From NCBI RefSeq assembly GCF_900452395.1, contig NZ_UGNV01000001.1:124001-188000 (forward strand): a DNA stretch of 64,000 nucleotides. The letters run 5' to 3'. Position numbers and translations under genes: made by a program. The notes below the pieces were generated by a model that made no database searches, was not told the DNA's origin, and worked only from the letters and a program-made list of their open reading frames with translations. Positions 26,546 to 36,211 of this stretch are shown piece after piece (within the stretch, counting starts at the first letter, position 1; each line of letters begins with the position of its first letter). The DNA is from Legionella beliardensis (GTDB lineage: Bacteria > Pseudomonadota > Gammaproteobacteria > Legionellales > Legionellaceae).

Positions 26546-26588
26546 GCCAGTATAATACCCTCATACATAAAAAGGGTATTAGGCTGGC
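26546..26588. other. Two-part hairpin before rpiA
   Basis: GCCAG with CTGGC (5 bp) encloses TAATACCCT with AGGGTATTA (9 bp) around an 11-base loop. It lies 106 bp upstream of rpiA and 84 bp after the lipoprotein gene. No T tract follows, so it may be an RNA end or a leader structure. Confidence 0.5.
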
Positions 26589-26693
26589 ATACCATAGCTA
26601 TAAAGCGATTGCTAAGCAGTTTAATATTAATAACTAAAGCAGTGAATAATGGTTGCTTAGAGCAAAATAGTTTCTGTTAGTAGAGAAGTCATC

Positions 26694-27341
26694 ATGAGTG
26701 AATTAAAACAAAAAGCAGCTTATGCCGCCTTAGAGTATATCGATGATAATATTGTGTTAGGTGTAGGTACAGGCTCAACCGTTAATTATTTCATTGATGA
26801 GCTTGCTAAAATTAAGCAGCGCATTGATGCCTGTGTTGCGAGTTCAAAAGCAACAGAAACCCGCCTTAAAGCCATTGGTCTTCCCGTCATTGACTTAAAC
26901 GTAGCAGGCGAATTGCCGCTTTATATTGATGGCGCTGATGAAGTGACTAAAGCGCGAGAATCAATTAAAGGAGGCGGTGGCGCTTTAACACGTGAGAAAG
27001 TGCTGGCAACAGCAGCAGATCAATTCATATGCATTGTTGATGAATCAAAAGTTGTGACTCACTTGGGTAATTTTCCAGTTGCTGTAGAAGTATTACCGCT
27101 AGCACGTAGTTTTGTGGCGCGAGAAATTGTAAAATTAGGTGGCGATCCCGTTTATCGCGAAGGCTTTATTACGGATAATGGCAATATCATCTTAGATGTT
27201 TATAACCTCAATATTAGTCAGCCCCTCGCCTTAGAAAAGACTATCAAATTAATTCCCGGCGTGGTTGAAAACGGCTTATTTGCTCAACGTTTGGCGGATA
27301 GGGTGATTGTTAGTAATGCCAGCGGGATTGTAACTTTTTAA
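26694..27341 (+). CDS. rpiA: Ribose-5-phosphate isomerase A
   Basis: A 215-residue RpiA, interconverting ribose-5-phosphate and ribulose-5-phosphate in the pentose phosphate pathway. VGTGSTVNYFID (phosphate loop), DGADEV (catalytic Asp) and KGGGGALTREK (catalytic Glu/Lys region) are intact. Length is typical (219 in E. coli). AGAGAAGTC precedes the ATG. A single gene with no pathway partner near. Confidence 0.95.
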   Translation: MSELKQKAAYAALEYIDDNIVLGVGTGSTVNYFIDELAKIKQRIDACVASSKATETRLKAIGLPVIDLNVAGELPLYIDGADEVTKARESIKGGGGALTREKVLATAADQFICIVDESKVVTHLGNFPVAVEVLPLARSFVAREIVKLGGDPVYREGFITDNGNIILDVYNLNISQPLALEKTIKLIPGVVENGLFAQRLADRVIVSNASGIVTF

Positions 27342-27410
27342 TTCTATTATTATTTCACAGTTTATTTAGCTTTATTCATTAAAAACATAAATTGTTTTAA
27401 ATTAAATCAA

Positions 27411-27430
27411 TTTAATAAATCCTTAATCAT
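27411..27430 (+). promoter_or_regulatory. PmrA-like box upstream of the glycine-zipper gene
   Basis: TTTAATAAA-TC-CTTAATCAT resembles the PmrA element. A TATAAT lies at 27438-27443, too close for the usual geometry; the sequence 20 bp downstream (TTAACT) is a poor -10. Weaker than the box before the OTU gene. Confidence 0.35.
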
Positions 27431-27475
27431 GACGGCATATAATTATTAAATTAACTGTCATTTTATGAGTAATCT

Positions 27476-28753
27476 ATGCCCCGCCCCATACAAGAAATAC
27501 AAAAAGCCTATGAAGAGTTGTTTTTATACTATGTTGAAAGTCCAGAGAGATTAAAGGAATGTTTTGCGAAGGCGCAACCAAGTCGCTTTCCGGAGAGTAA
27601 TGGTACGACTTTGGATGCTTTCTTAGCCGATTATTTTCATCCATCTGATAGAAGATTTCTAGGTAAAGATTTAAGGAGCCAACTAGGTGTTATTTTATTA
27701 GATGAGCGTTATAAGGATCTTGCTGATGCAGATCTTTTTTTATTAGATTTAGTTCACCAGCAAGTGCTTGCAGAGTTAGAAAACGACCTAATAGAATTAC
27801 AGACACAAATGCAGGACAAGCCAGGGCAGGCAGGGCTCTTTGCAGCAAGCCCTACGTTAAAAAAGTTAGCCCCAGAGTTTCCTTTATTTGAATGTGAACT
27901 GGTCTGGGCAGGCCGTGATACTTTCTTTAATAAGGAGCAGTGGGCGCGTTTGGTCGCAATGGAAAATCCAGAAGATGACGCTTATCGAGATGAATCTAGA
28001 TTTAACGCGCTTAGTAAAAGTAACTTAACTCAGGTAATCGACTCGGGATTTTACATAGGGCTTGGTGCTAGCGTAGGTGCGTGTATCGGCGCTGCTGTAG
28101 GTTCTGTTGTTCCTATTATAGGCACATCCATTGGGGCTCTTATTGGCTCCTTAATCGGTGCAGGGGCTGGTTCTACTAAAACGGGCTTATATGATTTATC
28201 GCAAACACATCACGTGGCAAGCTCCACCTTAACTACCTTAGGTAGTGCGGGAGTTGGTGCGGGAATTGGTGCCCTTTTAGGTACGCTTATTCCTATTCCT
28301 GGACTTGGCACCTTTGTTGGTATGGCAATTGGTGCAGGCATTGGGGCAGCTATTGCGGTTACGGGAGGGCTAATTACAGCCGGTGTACAGGCTTATAGAA
28401 GGTCAAAAGCTAAGCAGGCAGCAGCTTCTCAAGAACATATAATTATTGAAACTCCTGATGAGCAAAAGCACCCTTCAAATTATATAAGCACTTTTGCTTC
28501 AGAAATGGATGATACAAACTTTGAACGCTATTTAGTACAAAATGGTGAACAGAAGCCTAGAAGGGGAGCCAAGGAAACTCAAGAACGTAAATTGCACTTA
28601 GTTTCATCTGACGCCCAAGCTTCGGATAGAAACGCACCAAACCCAAAAGGAAAAGTTTCTGCATTGGGCATCTATAGTGGCTCTGCACAAGCTCAAGTGA
28701 CTCCAGAAGATTCTACAAAGAAAAATATTTTCGGTATAGGCATAAACGGATAA
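27476..28753 (+). CDS. Glycine-zipper membrane protein, putative effector
   Basis: A 425-residue protein of unknown family. Residues 1-185 are hydrophilic and mostly helical. Two Gly-rich hydrophobic blocks follow at about 191-233 (GASVGACIGAAVGS and onward) and 256-303 (GAGIGALLGTLIPIPG), each able to form a membrane hairpin with G-x-x-x-G packing. The C-terminal 115 residues are polar and Lys/Gln-rich. Similar layouts occur in Dot/Icm substrates and in bacterial membrane-inserting toxins, but there is no specific match. It is followed by its own strong terminator. No adjacent immunity-like gene. Confidence 0.6.
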   Translation: MPRPIQEIQKAYEELFLYYVESPERLKECFAKAQPSRFPESNGTTLDAFLADYFHPSDRRFLGKDLRSQLGVILLDERYKDLADADLFLLDLVHQQVLAELENDLIELQTQMQDKPGQAGLFAASPTLKKLAPEFPLFECELVWAGRDTFFNKEQWARLVAMENPEDDAYRDESRFNALSKSNLTQVIDSGFYIGLGASVGACIGAAVGSVVPIIGTSIGALIGSLIGAGAGSTKTGLYDLSQTHHVASSTLTTLGSAGVGAGIGALLGTLIPIPGLGTFVGMAIGAGIGAAIAVTGGLITAGVQAYRRSKAKQAAASQEHIIIETPDEQKHPSNYISTFASEMDDTNFERYLVQNGEQKPRRGAKETQERKLHLVSSDAQASDRNAPNPKGKVSALGIYSGSAQAQVTPEDSTKKNIFGIGING

Positions 28754-28772
28754 TAGCTTATCAATACTAAAG

Positions 28773-28799
28773 AGTTAGTGCTAATGCACTAACTTTTTT
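28773..28799 (+). terminator. Rho-independent terminator after the glycine-zipper gene
   Basis: AGTTAGTG, loop CTAATG, CACTAACT and a six-T run, 19 bp after the stop. Confidence 0.9.
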
Positions 28800-28992
28800 A
28801 ACTGAGCAAGTGTTGTAAATATAAATTTTGCTCTAACTAATTCTTAATAAACCCTAACTTTCCTAATGAATACCTAAAATATCTACCAATGCACGTGATT
28901 TATTAATTATTTCATGCTGTTTAGCTAGACACTTAATCATACTACTAATTCTTTATTCGCTATAAAACTAGTATAAATTATAACTGTATCAA

Positions 28993-29012
28993 CTTAAGTT
29001 TGTCTTAATAAA
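28993..29012 (+). promoter_or_regulatory. PmrA-like box upstream of the 29066 gene
   Basis: CTTAAGTTT-GT-CTTAATAAA is the closest match in the window to the Legionella PmrA element, with C before both TTAA cores. A weak -10 (TAGATT, 29034-29039) follows 21 bp downstream, the same geometry as before its paralog at 5913. Confidence 0.55.
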
Positions 29013-29065
29013 TATGTGTTAAAATTAATCAATTAGATTTCTATTTAAACTATTGCGAGTTACTT

Positions 29066-29917
29066 ATGCCCTCGACTGCCCATATTCGCTATGCTTTAAG
29101 CAGTAATAATGAATTGTTTATCAGTTGTTATCATGAGCCACTTGCTTGTGTAGGTAGCTATAGTGAATTAGCTCGTCAGCATAATCTACCTAAGGGAGGA
29201 ACTTATGTAACAGCAAAGGTAGATAATAATGAGGATGAAGAGGAAATAAAGAAGATTATTATTAATAAATTAAAAGAAATAAAAAATCCCATAGAAGCCA
29301 AGACTATTATTTCCAAAATCACGTTAACTGCTGATGTTAATTTGTGTACTAAATCCAGAGATGTATTAGCTTATTTTCTAATCGATGATTCACTTACTGA
29401 TTTTTATGGGAATAAACAAATTGTGCGCCAATTAGAATCAGGTACAGGTAAAGTAGTGGAAGAAGCCATTAAGTATTATAAAGCGAATTCATTTCGTCTA
29501 CCTATCGTCCTTAAAACAAAAAGTATAACTCCCCCCAAGGATAAACAGTATTACTCCTCAAGCACAGGAGATGCTGCCAGTACGAAGAGAAAGGACTTAG
29601 AAGAAACGGCTACACCACCTGAAAATAGTCTTATCTCTAAAGGTTTAAAAAAAGACAAGGAAGTAATAAAGAAAGGAACAGCGCCAGAAGTTGAAGAAGC
29701 AGGGCGCGGAAAAAGGAAGAAAATAGAGCATAGTGCAATACCCGAAAAAGATAATGTAATTGTTAGCCCTTTAATAAATTCTGCCACAATAGAGCACAGC
29801 CAACTCCTTGATGAGATTGTGCGTCCCATTCCCTCCTTTAAGGACAACAAACTACAGTCAGCAAGAGAAGCTGAGCAACAAGATGAAAAAGTAATAAGAC
29901 CCGACTTAGCTGTCTGA
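29066..29917 (+). CDS. Putative effector, paralog of the protein at 5913
   Basis: A 283-residue protein whose first 145 residues resemble the protein at 5913 (here LFISCYHEP and ADVNLCTKSRDVLAYFLIDD). The remaining 140 residues are highly charged, rich in Lys, Glu and Pro, with KGLKKDKEVIKK and GRGKRKKIE, and are probably disordered. The basic stretch around KRKK could be a nuclear localisation-type signal in a host cell. No domain is recognised, and no signal peptide is present. A good PmrA-like box precedes it. Confidence 0.65.
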   Translation: MPSTAHIRYALSSNNELFISCYHEPLACVGSYSELARQHNLPKGGTYVTAKVDNNEDEEEIKKIIINKLKEIKNPIEAKTIISKITLTADVNLCTKSRDVLAYFLIDDSLTDFYGNKQIVRQLESGTGKVVEEAIKYYKANSFRLPIVLKTKSITPPKDKQYYSSSTGDAASTKRKDLEETATPPENSLISKGLKKDKEVIKKGTAPEVEEAGRGKRKKIEHSAIPEKDNVIVSPLINSATIEHSQLLDEIVRPIPSFKDNKLQSAREAEQQDEKVIRPDLAV

Positions 29918-30067
29918 GAGCTTTCATTTTTTACCGATATATTACTTATTAATCTAATTGATTAAATGTAGAAATCAAAACTTCAAAGAATAAGAAAAAT
30001 TAAAATTTCTTAAGCTTCCCTTAAGGTTTGGTAAGTATACTCTTAGCAGTAATAAAAAGGAGTTCTC

Positions 30068-30508
30068 ATGCGAGTATTAATTGTTGAAGACAGTACATTC
30101 AATGCATTTTGCTTAACTCGCTTACTACAAGTAGTTTGTCAAACCATTCACGTTACTGTAGTTAACGATAGTCTACAAGCCTTAGCTTATTTAGAAAAAA
30201 ATAGACCAACGCTTATCATTTTAGACGGTGATTTGAAGGCTCTAGATGGTTTAGGTTGTAATGGGCCTGCGTTAGCGCATACTATTTGGGCAAAGCATGC
30301 TGATCTTCCTATTATTGCTTGGACAAACTCCGACCTAATGCGTCAAGCCTTTGCTGACGTTTTTCGACAATATGGTAAATCTTTCTGTGAACATACTTGT
30401 TGGAATAAGATCGTAAGCCCTGAGCGTATTGTACAATCGTTATCTTATCTAGTTAGCCAAGACATCAATCCTAGAGAACGCGCTAACATTAAACAACTTT
30501 ATGTTTAG
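30068..30508 (+). CDS. Stand-alone response-regulator receiver protein
   Basis: A 146-residue single receiver domain. Acidic pocket E7/D8 lies in IVEDS, the phospho-acceptor Asp53 in LIILDGD, the Thr/Ser in AWTNS and the Lys114 in CWNKIVSPERI. A C-terminal tail of about 25 residues carries no output domain. ATG preceded by AAGGAG. No histidine kinase is adjacent. It probably relays phosphate to another protein or acts by protein contact. The unusual run of Cys (C108, C111, C64) is notable. Confidence 0.85.
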   Translation: MRVLIVEDSTFNAFCLTRLLQVVCQTIHVTVVNDSLQALAYLEKNRPTLIILDGDLKALDGLGCNGPALAHTIWAKHADLPIIAWTNSDLMRQAFADVFRQYGKSFCEHTCWNKIVSPERIVQSLSYLVSQDINPRERANIKQLYV

Positions 30509-30652
30509 GATAATTAAACAGCTCAACTCTTAGCACTGTGCAGTTGTATTTAGTTTAATATGATAATCTTTAGCATCATTTATAGCGTGAATATAAATAT
30601 AGCTGGTTGCTAAAGTTTACTATCCTTAAGCGCGTACTTAAAAAAATTATAA

Positions 30653-33331
30653 TTAATGTGCCTCATCCCAGTTTTTACCTACACCAATAGACACTTGTAA
30701 AGGAACGACGAGTTCTACTGCATTTTCCATTAGTTGGTGAATTTCTTTGGTGGCCCAATCTATTGCTTCTTGCTTAATTTCAAACACTAATTCATCATGC
30801 ACTTGCATAATCATGCGCACGACAGGTTTAGATAAAGATTCTTGCCATTTAAACACTGCAATCATTGCTTTTTTGATAATATCTGCTGCTGTCCCTTGCA
30901 TAGGCGCATTAATCGCCATGCGTTCAGCCGCGCGTTGGCGTCCTAAGTTACGCGCATTAATATCTGGTAGATACAAACGACGACCAAATAGCGTTTCCAC
31001 ATAGCCTTGTTCATGGGCTTGTTTGCGCGTACGCTCCATGTAATCTAATACGCCTGGGTAGCGTTGAAAGTAGCAATCCATGTAAAGTTGCGCATCTTGG
31101 CGATCGATACCCAGTTGTTTTGCAAGTCCAAAAGCAGACATTCCGTAAATTAGGCCAAAGTTTACTGCTTTAGCACGGCGTCGTTGCTCATGGCTGACTT
31201 CATTGAGACTCACCTGAAAGATTTCACTGGCAGTTGCTGTATGAATATCCCACCCACTAGCAAATGCCTTAAGAAGATTAGGGTCAGCAGATAAATGCGC
31301 CATAATACGTAGCTCAATTTGTGAATAATCCGCAGCCAATAAAACATGATCTGGAGGCGCTATAAATGCTGTACGAATAAGGCGACCTTCTTCACTACGA
31401 ATAGGGATATTTTGTAAATTAGGCTCACTGGATGAAAGGCGCCCTGTAACTGTAATGGCCTGATTATAACAGGTGTGCACGCGCCTCGTTTCATGTTGCA
31501 CCCGTTTAGGTAGCGCATCAATATAGGTTGAAACTAATTTACTTAAACTACGGTATTCTAAAATAACAGCGGGTAACTGATATTGATAGGCCAGTTCTTG
31601 TAGCACTGCTTCAGCGGTAGACGGCTGACCTGTTGGGGTTTTCGCAAGAATAGGTAATTGTAATTTATCAAAAAGAATTTCTTGTAATTGCTTAGGCGAA
31701 TTTAAGTTAAACGATTGACCCGCAAGCTCTGTTGCCTCTTGCTCTAACATCGATAAACGGGCTTTAAGCCGCTGCCCATGTTTTTCTAGCGTAGGAATAT
31801 CAATAAATACACCTTGTCTTTCCATTTCTGCAAGAACTTGCAGCAGCGGCATTTCAATCTCTTGATAAATAACTTTTAATGAGCCTTGTAATAAAGAATT
31901 AAATTTATGATAGAGTGCTAAAATCGCAGAAACCTGGCTAATTGCATAAGGTGCTGCTCTGGCAAGGGTGATGTGGCTTAATGGCTGTTGTTTGGCGCCT
32001 TTTCCCACAACCTCTTCATAACTAATCACACTGCGGCCTAAATATTTTAAAGCTAGAGCTGCTAGATCATGTTGAGCCGTGCTGTCTAAAATATAGGATG
32101 CCAGCATCGTGTCACAGACAATACCTTTTAGGTAGATGCCATGGTTTTTTAATAGGTTATAGTCATACTTTAAATTGTAACCAATTTTATTTATCTTCTC
32201 ATTTTCAAGAATGGGTTTTAAGGCATTAAGCGTACTAGCCCGTTCTAATTGAGTTTCATCTCTATGCAGAAAAGGAAGATAAGCGCTTAGATTTTCATCC
32301 ACAGCCAGAGATAAACCTACTATTTCAGCATGAATAGAGGTTGGATCAGTGGTTTCTGTTTTTAAGCAAAGGTGTGAAGAGTCGTTTATGGCTTGTAAGA
32401 AACTATCTAACTGTGCTTGAGTAGTAATAACTATGAGTTCGCCTTGAGAATGGGAATGGTCTGTTGGTGAGGATTGGTTTTGCTGGTCTAATAATTCTTT
32501 TAACCAGGATTTAAATTCTAATTCCTGCACTAAGGCGACTAGTTTTTCCTTGTCTTCTTGTCTTGTCTTTAAATCTGTTAGCGTCAAAGGAAGTTCGACG
32601 TCTGTTTTAATGGTTACTAGCCGTTTTGATAACGGCAAATACTTAAGACTTGCACGTAGATAATCACCAATTTTACCACTTATCTTATCCACATTGGCAC
32701 ATAAATTGTCGAGGTTTTCGTATTGCTCAAGCCATTTTAAAGCTGTTTTAGGGCCGCATTTGGTAACGCCAGGAATGTTGTCAACGCTGTCGCCTACTAA
32801 GGTTAAGTAATCAATAAATTGAGCCGGGGTGATGCCATACTTCTCTTTAACAGCTTGGCTATCCATGACTTGATTAGTCATGGTATTGATAATGGTAACA
32901 TGCTCATTTACCAGCTGGAGCATGTCTTTATCGCTAGTCGAGATAATCACCGGCTGGCCTTGCTCAGTTGCTAAACGTGCTAATGTTCCAATCACATCAT
33001 CTGCCTCCACCCCTTCAACAATTAACAGTGGTAAACCCATCGCTGTTAATACCTCAATTAGGGGCGGAAATTGTTTATGAAGATCGGGAGGAGTTGCACT
33101 GCGATGTGCTTTGTATTCCGGGTACCATTCATCACGAAATGTTTTACCCTGCGCATCAAAAACAATAGCTAATTGCTCACATTGATGATCTTTAATAAGC
33201 CGCCTAATCATACTTACTACGCCATAGATAGCACCTGTAGGCTGGCCTTTAGAGTTAGTTAATGGCGGAAGCGCGTGAAAAGCCCGAAAAAAATAAGAAG
33301 AACCATCTACTAAAATCAAAGGCTTAAGCAT
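30653..33331 (-). CDS. polA: DNA polymerase I with degenerate proofreading site
   Basis: An 892-residue DNA polymerase I. The N-terminal 5' nuclease domain (about 1-285) is intact, with VDGSSYFFRAFHA, VEADD and STSDKDMLQLV. The polymerase domain (about 500-892) has ADYSQIELRIMAHLS, RRAKAVNFGLIYGMS and QVHDELVFE. The 3'-5' exonuclease domain (about 300-480) is kept in length but lost key acids: E. coli DTE (D355, E357) reads K324-T-E326, and YAAEDAD (Y497, D501) reads YAISQVS (462-468). D390 (E. coli D424) remains. Proofreading is therefore probably absent. The ATG overlaps the lpxD stop (TAATG). Confidence 0.95.
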   Translation of the reverse strand: MLKPLILVDGSSYFFRAFHALPPLTNSKGQPTGAIYGVVSMIRRLIKDHQCEQLAIVFDAQGKTFRDEWYPEYKAHRSATPPDLHKQFPPLIEVLTAMGLPLLIVEGVEADDVIGTLARLATEQGQPVIISTSDKDMLQLVNEHVTIINTMTNQVMDSQAVKEKYGITPAQFIDYLTLVGDSVDNIPGVTKCGPKTALKWLEQYENLDNLCANVDKISGKIGDYLRASLKYLPLSKRLVTIKTDVELPLTLTDLKTRQEDKEKLVALVQELEFKSWLKELLDQQNQSSPTDHSHSQGELIVITTQAQLDSFLQAINDSSHLCLKTETTDPTSIHAEIVGLSLAVDENLSAYLPFLHRDETQLERASTLNALKPILENEKINKIGYNLKYDYNLLKNHGIYLKGIVCDTMLASYILDSTAQHDLAALALKYLGRSVISYEEVVGKGAKQQPLSHITLARAAPYAISQVSAILALYHKFNSLLQGSLKVIYQEIEMPLLQVLAEMERQGVFIDIPTLEKHGQRLKARLSMLEQEATELAGQSFNLNSPKQLQEILFDKLQLPILAKTPTGQPSTAEAVLQELAYQYQLPAVILEYRSLSKLVSTYIDALPKRVQHETRRVHTCYNQAITVTGRLSSSEPNLQNIPIRSEEGRLIRTAFIAPPDHVLLAADYSQIELRIMAHLSADPNLLKAFASGWDIHTATASEIFQVSLNEVSHEQRRRAKAVNFGLIYGMSAFGLAKQLGIDRQDAQLYMDCYFQRYPGVLDYMERTRKQAHEQGYVETLFGRRLYLPDINARNLGRQRAAERMAINAPMQGTAADIIKKAMIAVFKWQESLSKPVVRMIMQVHDELVFEIKQEAIDWATKEIHQLMENAVELVVPLQVSIGVGKNWDEAH

Positions 33332-34383
33332 TATTCACTCGCCTCATATTGCGCTAGACGCACACTAAGTTCATTAACTTTGTCATTAAGTAGCCTTAAA
33401 TTTTTGCGCATAATAGCAATACGGGTTACGCCTAATTCTTGTTCAAGCGCCTTGTCTTTTGGCCGAGCTGGATTGCCTAAATAGATATTTCCTGCTTTAA
33501 GGTGTTTTTTAGGTGGTACGCCCGCGCGAGCCCCTAAGATGACCCCGTCATCAATACGAACATGATCGCTTACGCCAACGTTAGCTGCAAAGATAACCTG
33601 ATTACCACTGGTTGTACTACCAGCAATACCTGTAAATGCACACAAAATATTATTTTTGCCTAATTTAACTGAGTGAGCAACCTGAACTAAATTATCAATT
33701 TTAGTACCTGCTCCAATATGGGTAGCGCCTAACGTTGCGCGATCAATGACGGTATTTGCGCCAATTTCAACATGATCATCAATAATAACTTTACCTTTAT
33801 GAGGCACTTTTAAATGTTGGCCATCAATAAAGGTATAACCAAACCCATCCGAGCCTATAACACTTGAGGCGTGAATACAGACGTTTGCGCCAATTTGACT
33901 ATCATCATAAATCGTCACATGAGGATGAATGATAGTCGCTTGTCCAATAGTTACATTTTTACCAATACTAATGTGGCTTTTTAAAATGCAACCATCATGA
34001 ATAGTCGTACCTGATTCAATACTAACATAAGGGCCAATAAATACGCCTTGTCCTAGCTTAACATCCGGGGCAATAGCTGCACTTGGGTGAATTCCTGTTA
34101 TTGGTTTCTCAACTGGATAAAAAACATCTAGCAATTGAATAAAGGCTTTAAAAGGATGAGCTGTTTGAATGATAGACTTAGTCGAGTGAGTGACATGTTG
34201 GCTGGTAAGAATTGCTGCAGCGTCAGACTGCTCAGCTGCCTGTAAGTTTTCAGGCCCATCAGCAAAAACAAGAGAATCAGCTGCTATATTTTCAATAGGT
34301 GATAAAGACGATACAATGATATCATCATTACCAATAACTACCCCTTGCACTATCTTAGCTATTTCATGTAAGGAAATACTCAT
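33331..34383 (-). CDS. lpxD: UDP-3-O-acylglucosamine N-acyltransferase
   Basis: A 350-residue lipid A enzyme that adds the second acyl chain to UDP-3-O-acylglucosamine. An N-terminal UDP-binding domain (about 1-95) is followed by many hexapeptide repeats forming a left-handed beta helix ([20 protein letters not shown]), with the catalytic His in [12 protein letters not shown], then a C-terminal helix (about 315-350). Legionella carries more than one LpxD, which may differ in acyl length. It lacks the usual lpxA/lpxB/fabZ neighbours and is instead coupled to polA, sharing the TAATG. Confidence 0.93.
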   Translation of the reverse strand: MSISLHEIAKIVQGVVIGNDDIIVSSLSPIENIAADSLVFADGPENLQAAEQSDAAAILTSQHVTHSTKSIIQTAHPFKAFIQLLDVFYPVEKPITGIHPSAAIAPDVKLGQGVFIGPYVSIESGTTIHDGCILKSHISIGKNVTIGQATIIHPHVTIYDDSQIGANVCIHASSVIGSDGFGYTFIDGQHLKVPHKGKVIIDDHVEIGANTVIDRATLGATHIGAGTKIDNLVQVAHSVKLGKNNILCAFTGIAGSTTSGNQVIFAANVGVSDHVRIDDGVILGARAGVPPKKHLKAGNIYLGNPARPKDKALEQELGVTRIAIMRKNLRLLNDKVNELSVRLAQYEASE

Positions 34384-34472
34384 TAATTAACCTTCTCTCA
34401 GTTTGCGCAAATAGATCGATTATACCGCGATGCGTGATTACTTGCGAACCATGTTTTGAGATTTTTTATTTA

Positions 34473-34531
34473 TAGACCTCTTGCATAACCGCCATCTTTA
34501 GCAAAATCTATAGGTTATGCAGGAAGTCCTA
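34473..34531. repeat. Short MITE-like element at the 3' end of the ketosynthase gene
   Basis: The left end TAGACCTCTTGCATAACC matches the left end of the element at 52346-52493. The right end (AAAATCTATAGGTTATGCAG) matches that copy's right end with small changes. The centre present in the long copy is missing. It lies three bases past the stop codon at 34534, so it may serve as a terminator. Confidence 0.7.
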
Positions 34532-34533
34532 TC

Positions 34534-35763
34534 TCAAACAGGCCTTCGTAATAATAAAGCGACATTAGCGCCACCAAAAGCAAAATGATTGGATAGCGCA
34601 ATATTAATTAATTGCCGCCTTGTATGATTAGCAACATAATCTAGGTCACAGGCAGGATCGGGTTCATTTAAATTAATGGTTGGTAGCAAGGTGTCATGTT
34701 GCAAGCTAAGTGCTGTTGCAATAATTTCCATAGCGCCTGCTGCTCCAATTGCATGACCAGTCATCGATTTTTGCGCAGAAATGGGTATTTCATACGCTCT
34801 TTTTCCAAAAATTGCTTTTATCGTTTCTGTTTCTGTTAAATCATTCAACTGTGTTCCTGTACCATGTGCATTGATATATTGCACATCGTTAGGAGATAAT
34901 TTGGCATCATCTAGCGCTGCTTGAATGGCTCTAATTTGGCCTTGACTACTAGGTGCTGTCACATGGTAAGCATCGCAACTGGCACCAAAACCAATAATTT
35001 CAGCATAAATTTTAGCGCCGCGGGCTTTAGCATGGTTTAATTCTTCTAATATTAAAATGCCAGCGCCGTCAGCCATAACCATCCCACTGCGGTTTTTAGA
35101 AAAAGGACAACAAGCACGCTCAGGATATTCATTTTGAGCGGACATCACCCGTAATTTACACCAGGCTGCCATAATGCCTTCCCACAATAGTGATTCTGTT
35201 CCGCCACAGATAGCAATTGGAATACGGCCTTGGGCAATGTGTTGATAAGCGCTGCCTATTGCTTCAGCTGAAGATACGCACGCATTGGATATGGTGGAAT
35301 TAGGGCCGCCTAAATTAAATGCAATAGCAATATGGTTGGCAACTGAGTTAGGCATGCCACGTAAAACACTTAATGCGGGAATTTTTTTCCAGGTTTGATT
35401 AAAAAAAATGTCATAAGCACCTGATTCTACTTCAGGGGTACCGCCTAAGCTTGTTCCTATAAACGTTCCTGCTTTTTCACGATCTGCTTGAGTTAAGCTT
35501 GCATGTTCAAGCGCATGATGCGCACAAAAGAGTGCATATTGAATAGCGCGTGGATAACGTTTGTATTTTTCTAAGGTGGCTATTTGTTCTAAAGAAAAGT
35601 CCGTAATTTCTCCGGCAATCTGCGTCGGATAGGGGCTGGGATCGTATTTCTGTATCCGTTTTATCCCTGATTTTCCTTCAATGGCTGCCTGCCAGAATGC
35701 TTGAAGACCACTACCTATGGAAGAGACAATCTCCATGCCTGTAATTACAACCCTTTTTTTCAT
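34534..35763 (-). CDS. Orphan beta-ketoacyl-ACP synthase (FabF-like)
   Basis: A 409-residue condensing enzyme with the FabF-type Cys-His-His triad: C162 in SNACVSSAEA, H300 in INAHGTGTQ and H337 in MTGHAIGAAG. It extends acyl chains with malonyl-ACP. Residues around the active site (ISNACVSSAEA in place of TACATG-type sequence) and the lack of an adjacent acpP or fabG suggest a secondary synthase, not the housekeeping FabF. Other Legionella genomes hold several FabF/FabB paralogs; its product is unknown. No ribosome site of note precedes the start (TTAAGGA at about 5 bases). Confidence 0.85.
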   Translation of the reverse strand: MKKRVVITGMEIVSSIGSGLQAFWQAAIEGKSGIKRIQKYDPSPYPTQIAGEITDFSLEQIATLEKYKRYPRAIQYALFCAHHALEHASLTQADREKAGTFIGTSLGGTPEVESGAYDIFFNQTWKKIPALSVLRGMPNSVANHIAIAFNLGGPNSTISNACVSSAEAIGSAYQHIAQGRIPIAICGGTESLLWEGIMAAWCKLRVMSAQNEYPERACCPFSKNRSGMVMADGAGILILEELNHAKARGAKIYAEIIGFGASCDAYHVTAPSSQGQIRAIQAALDDAKLSPNDVQYINAHGTGTQLNDLTETETIKAIFGKRAYEIPISAQKSMTGHAIGAAGAMEIIATALSLQHDTLLPTINLNEPDPACDLDYVANHTRRQLINIALSNHFAFGGANVALLLRRPV

Positions 35764-36211
35764 TCCTTAACCCTTAAGCTATTCTTGCCAGACAGAGGTT
35801 AGTCCATTTAGACATAAGCAAGCGCTAAAGCTATATTTCATGCTTTAAATTATTTATTTATCTAAAACTATTTAGGATTAAATACCGTTTAATTTCAATA
35901 AATTAAGCTCGACATGAAAATTATCATAGCTTTTATGCGCTAAACGAACATTAAGTAAAGTTTATTAATACTTAATAAAAATTAAATTATGTACTTGCTA
36001 GATTTTGAAAGCAAGTCTCAGTCTAAGTAATTACTATGAATTTAATACACTTCTTGCGAAACCGGGATTAGCGACAAATCTTATGCCAAAAAAACTGTCA
36101 ACCTGCGCAAACACTTCCTGTATGTCCTGCTTTTGCCGCCTGTTCATTTAAAGCTGATAATTAAGATTTTAAGACGTCTCTTAAGTTCTCAACGAAGATG
36201 AGTAACGCGTA
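35764..36211. other. 448-bp intergenic region without a gene
   Basis: The first 290 bases are AT-rich. From about 36050 to 36150 the DNA is richer in GC and reads like the edge of a lost gene or element, but neither strand gives a recognisable protein. No terminator or tRNA was seen. Confidence 0.4.

Noticed and set aside
36050..36150. GC-richer patch that might be a lost gene
   Set aside because: Neither strand gives a stretch resembling a known protein, so no feature is claimed.
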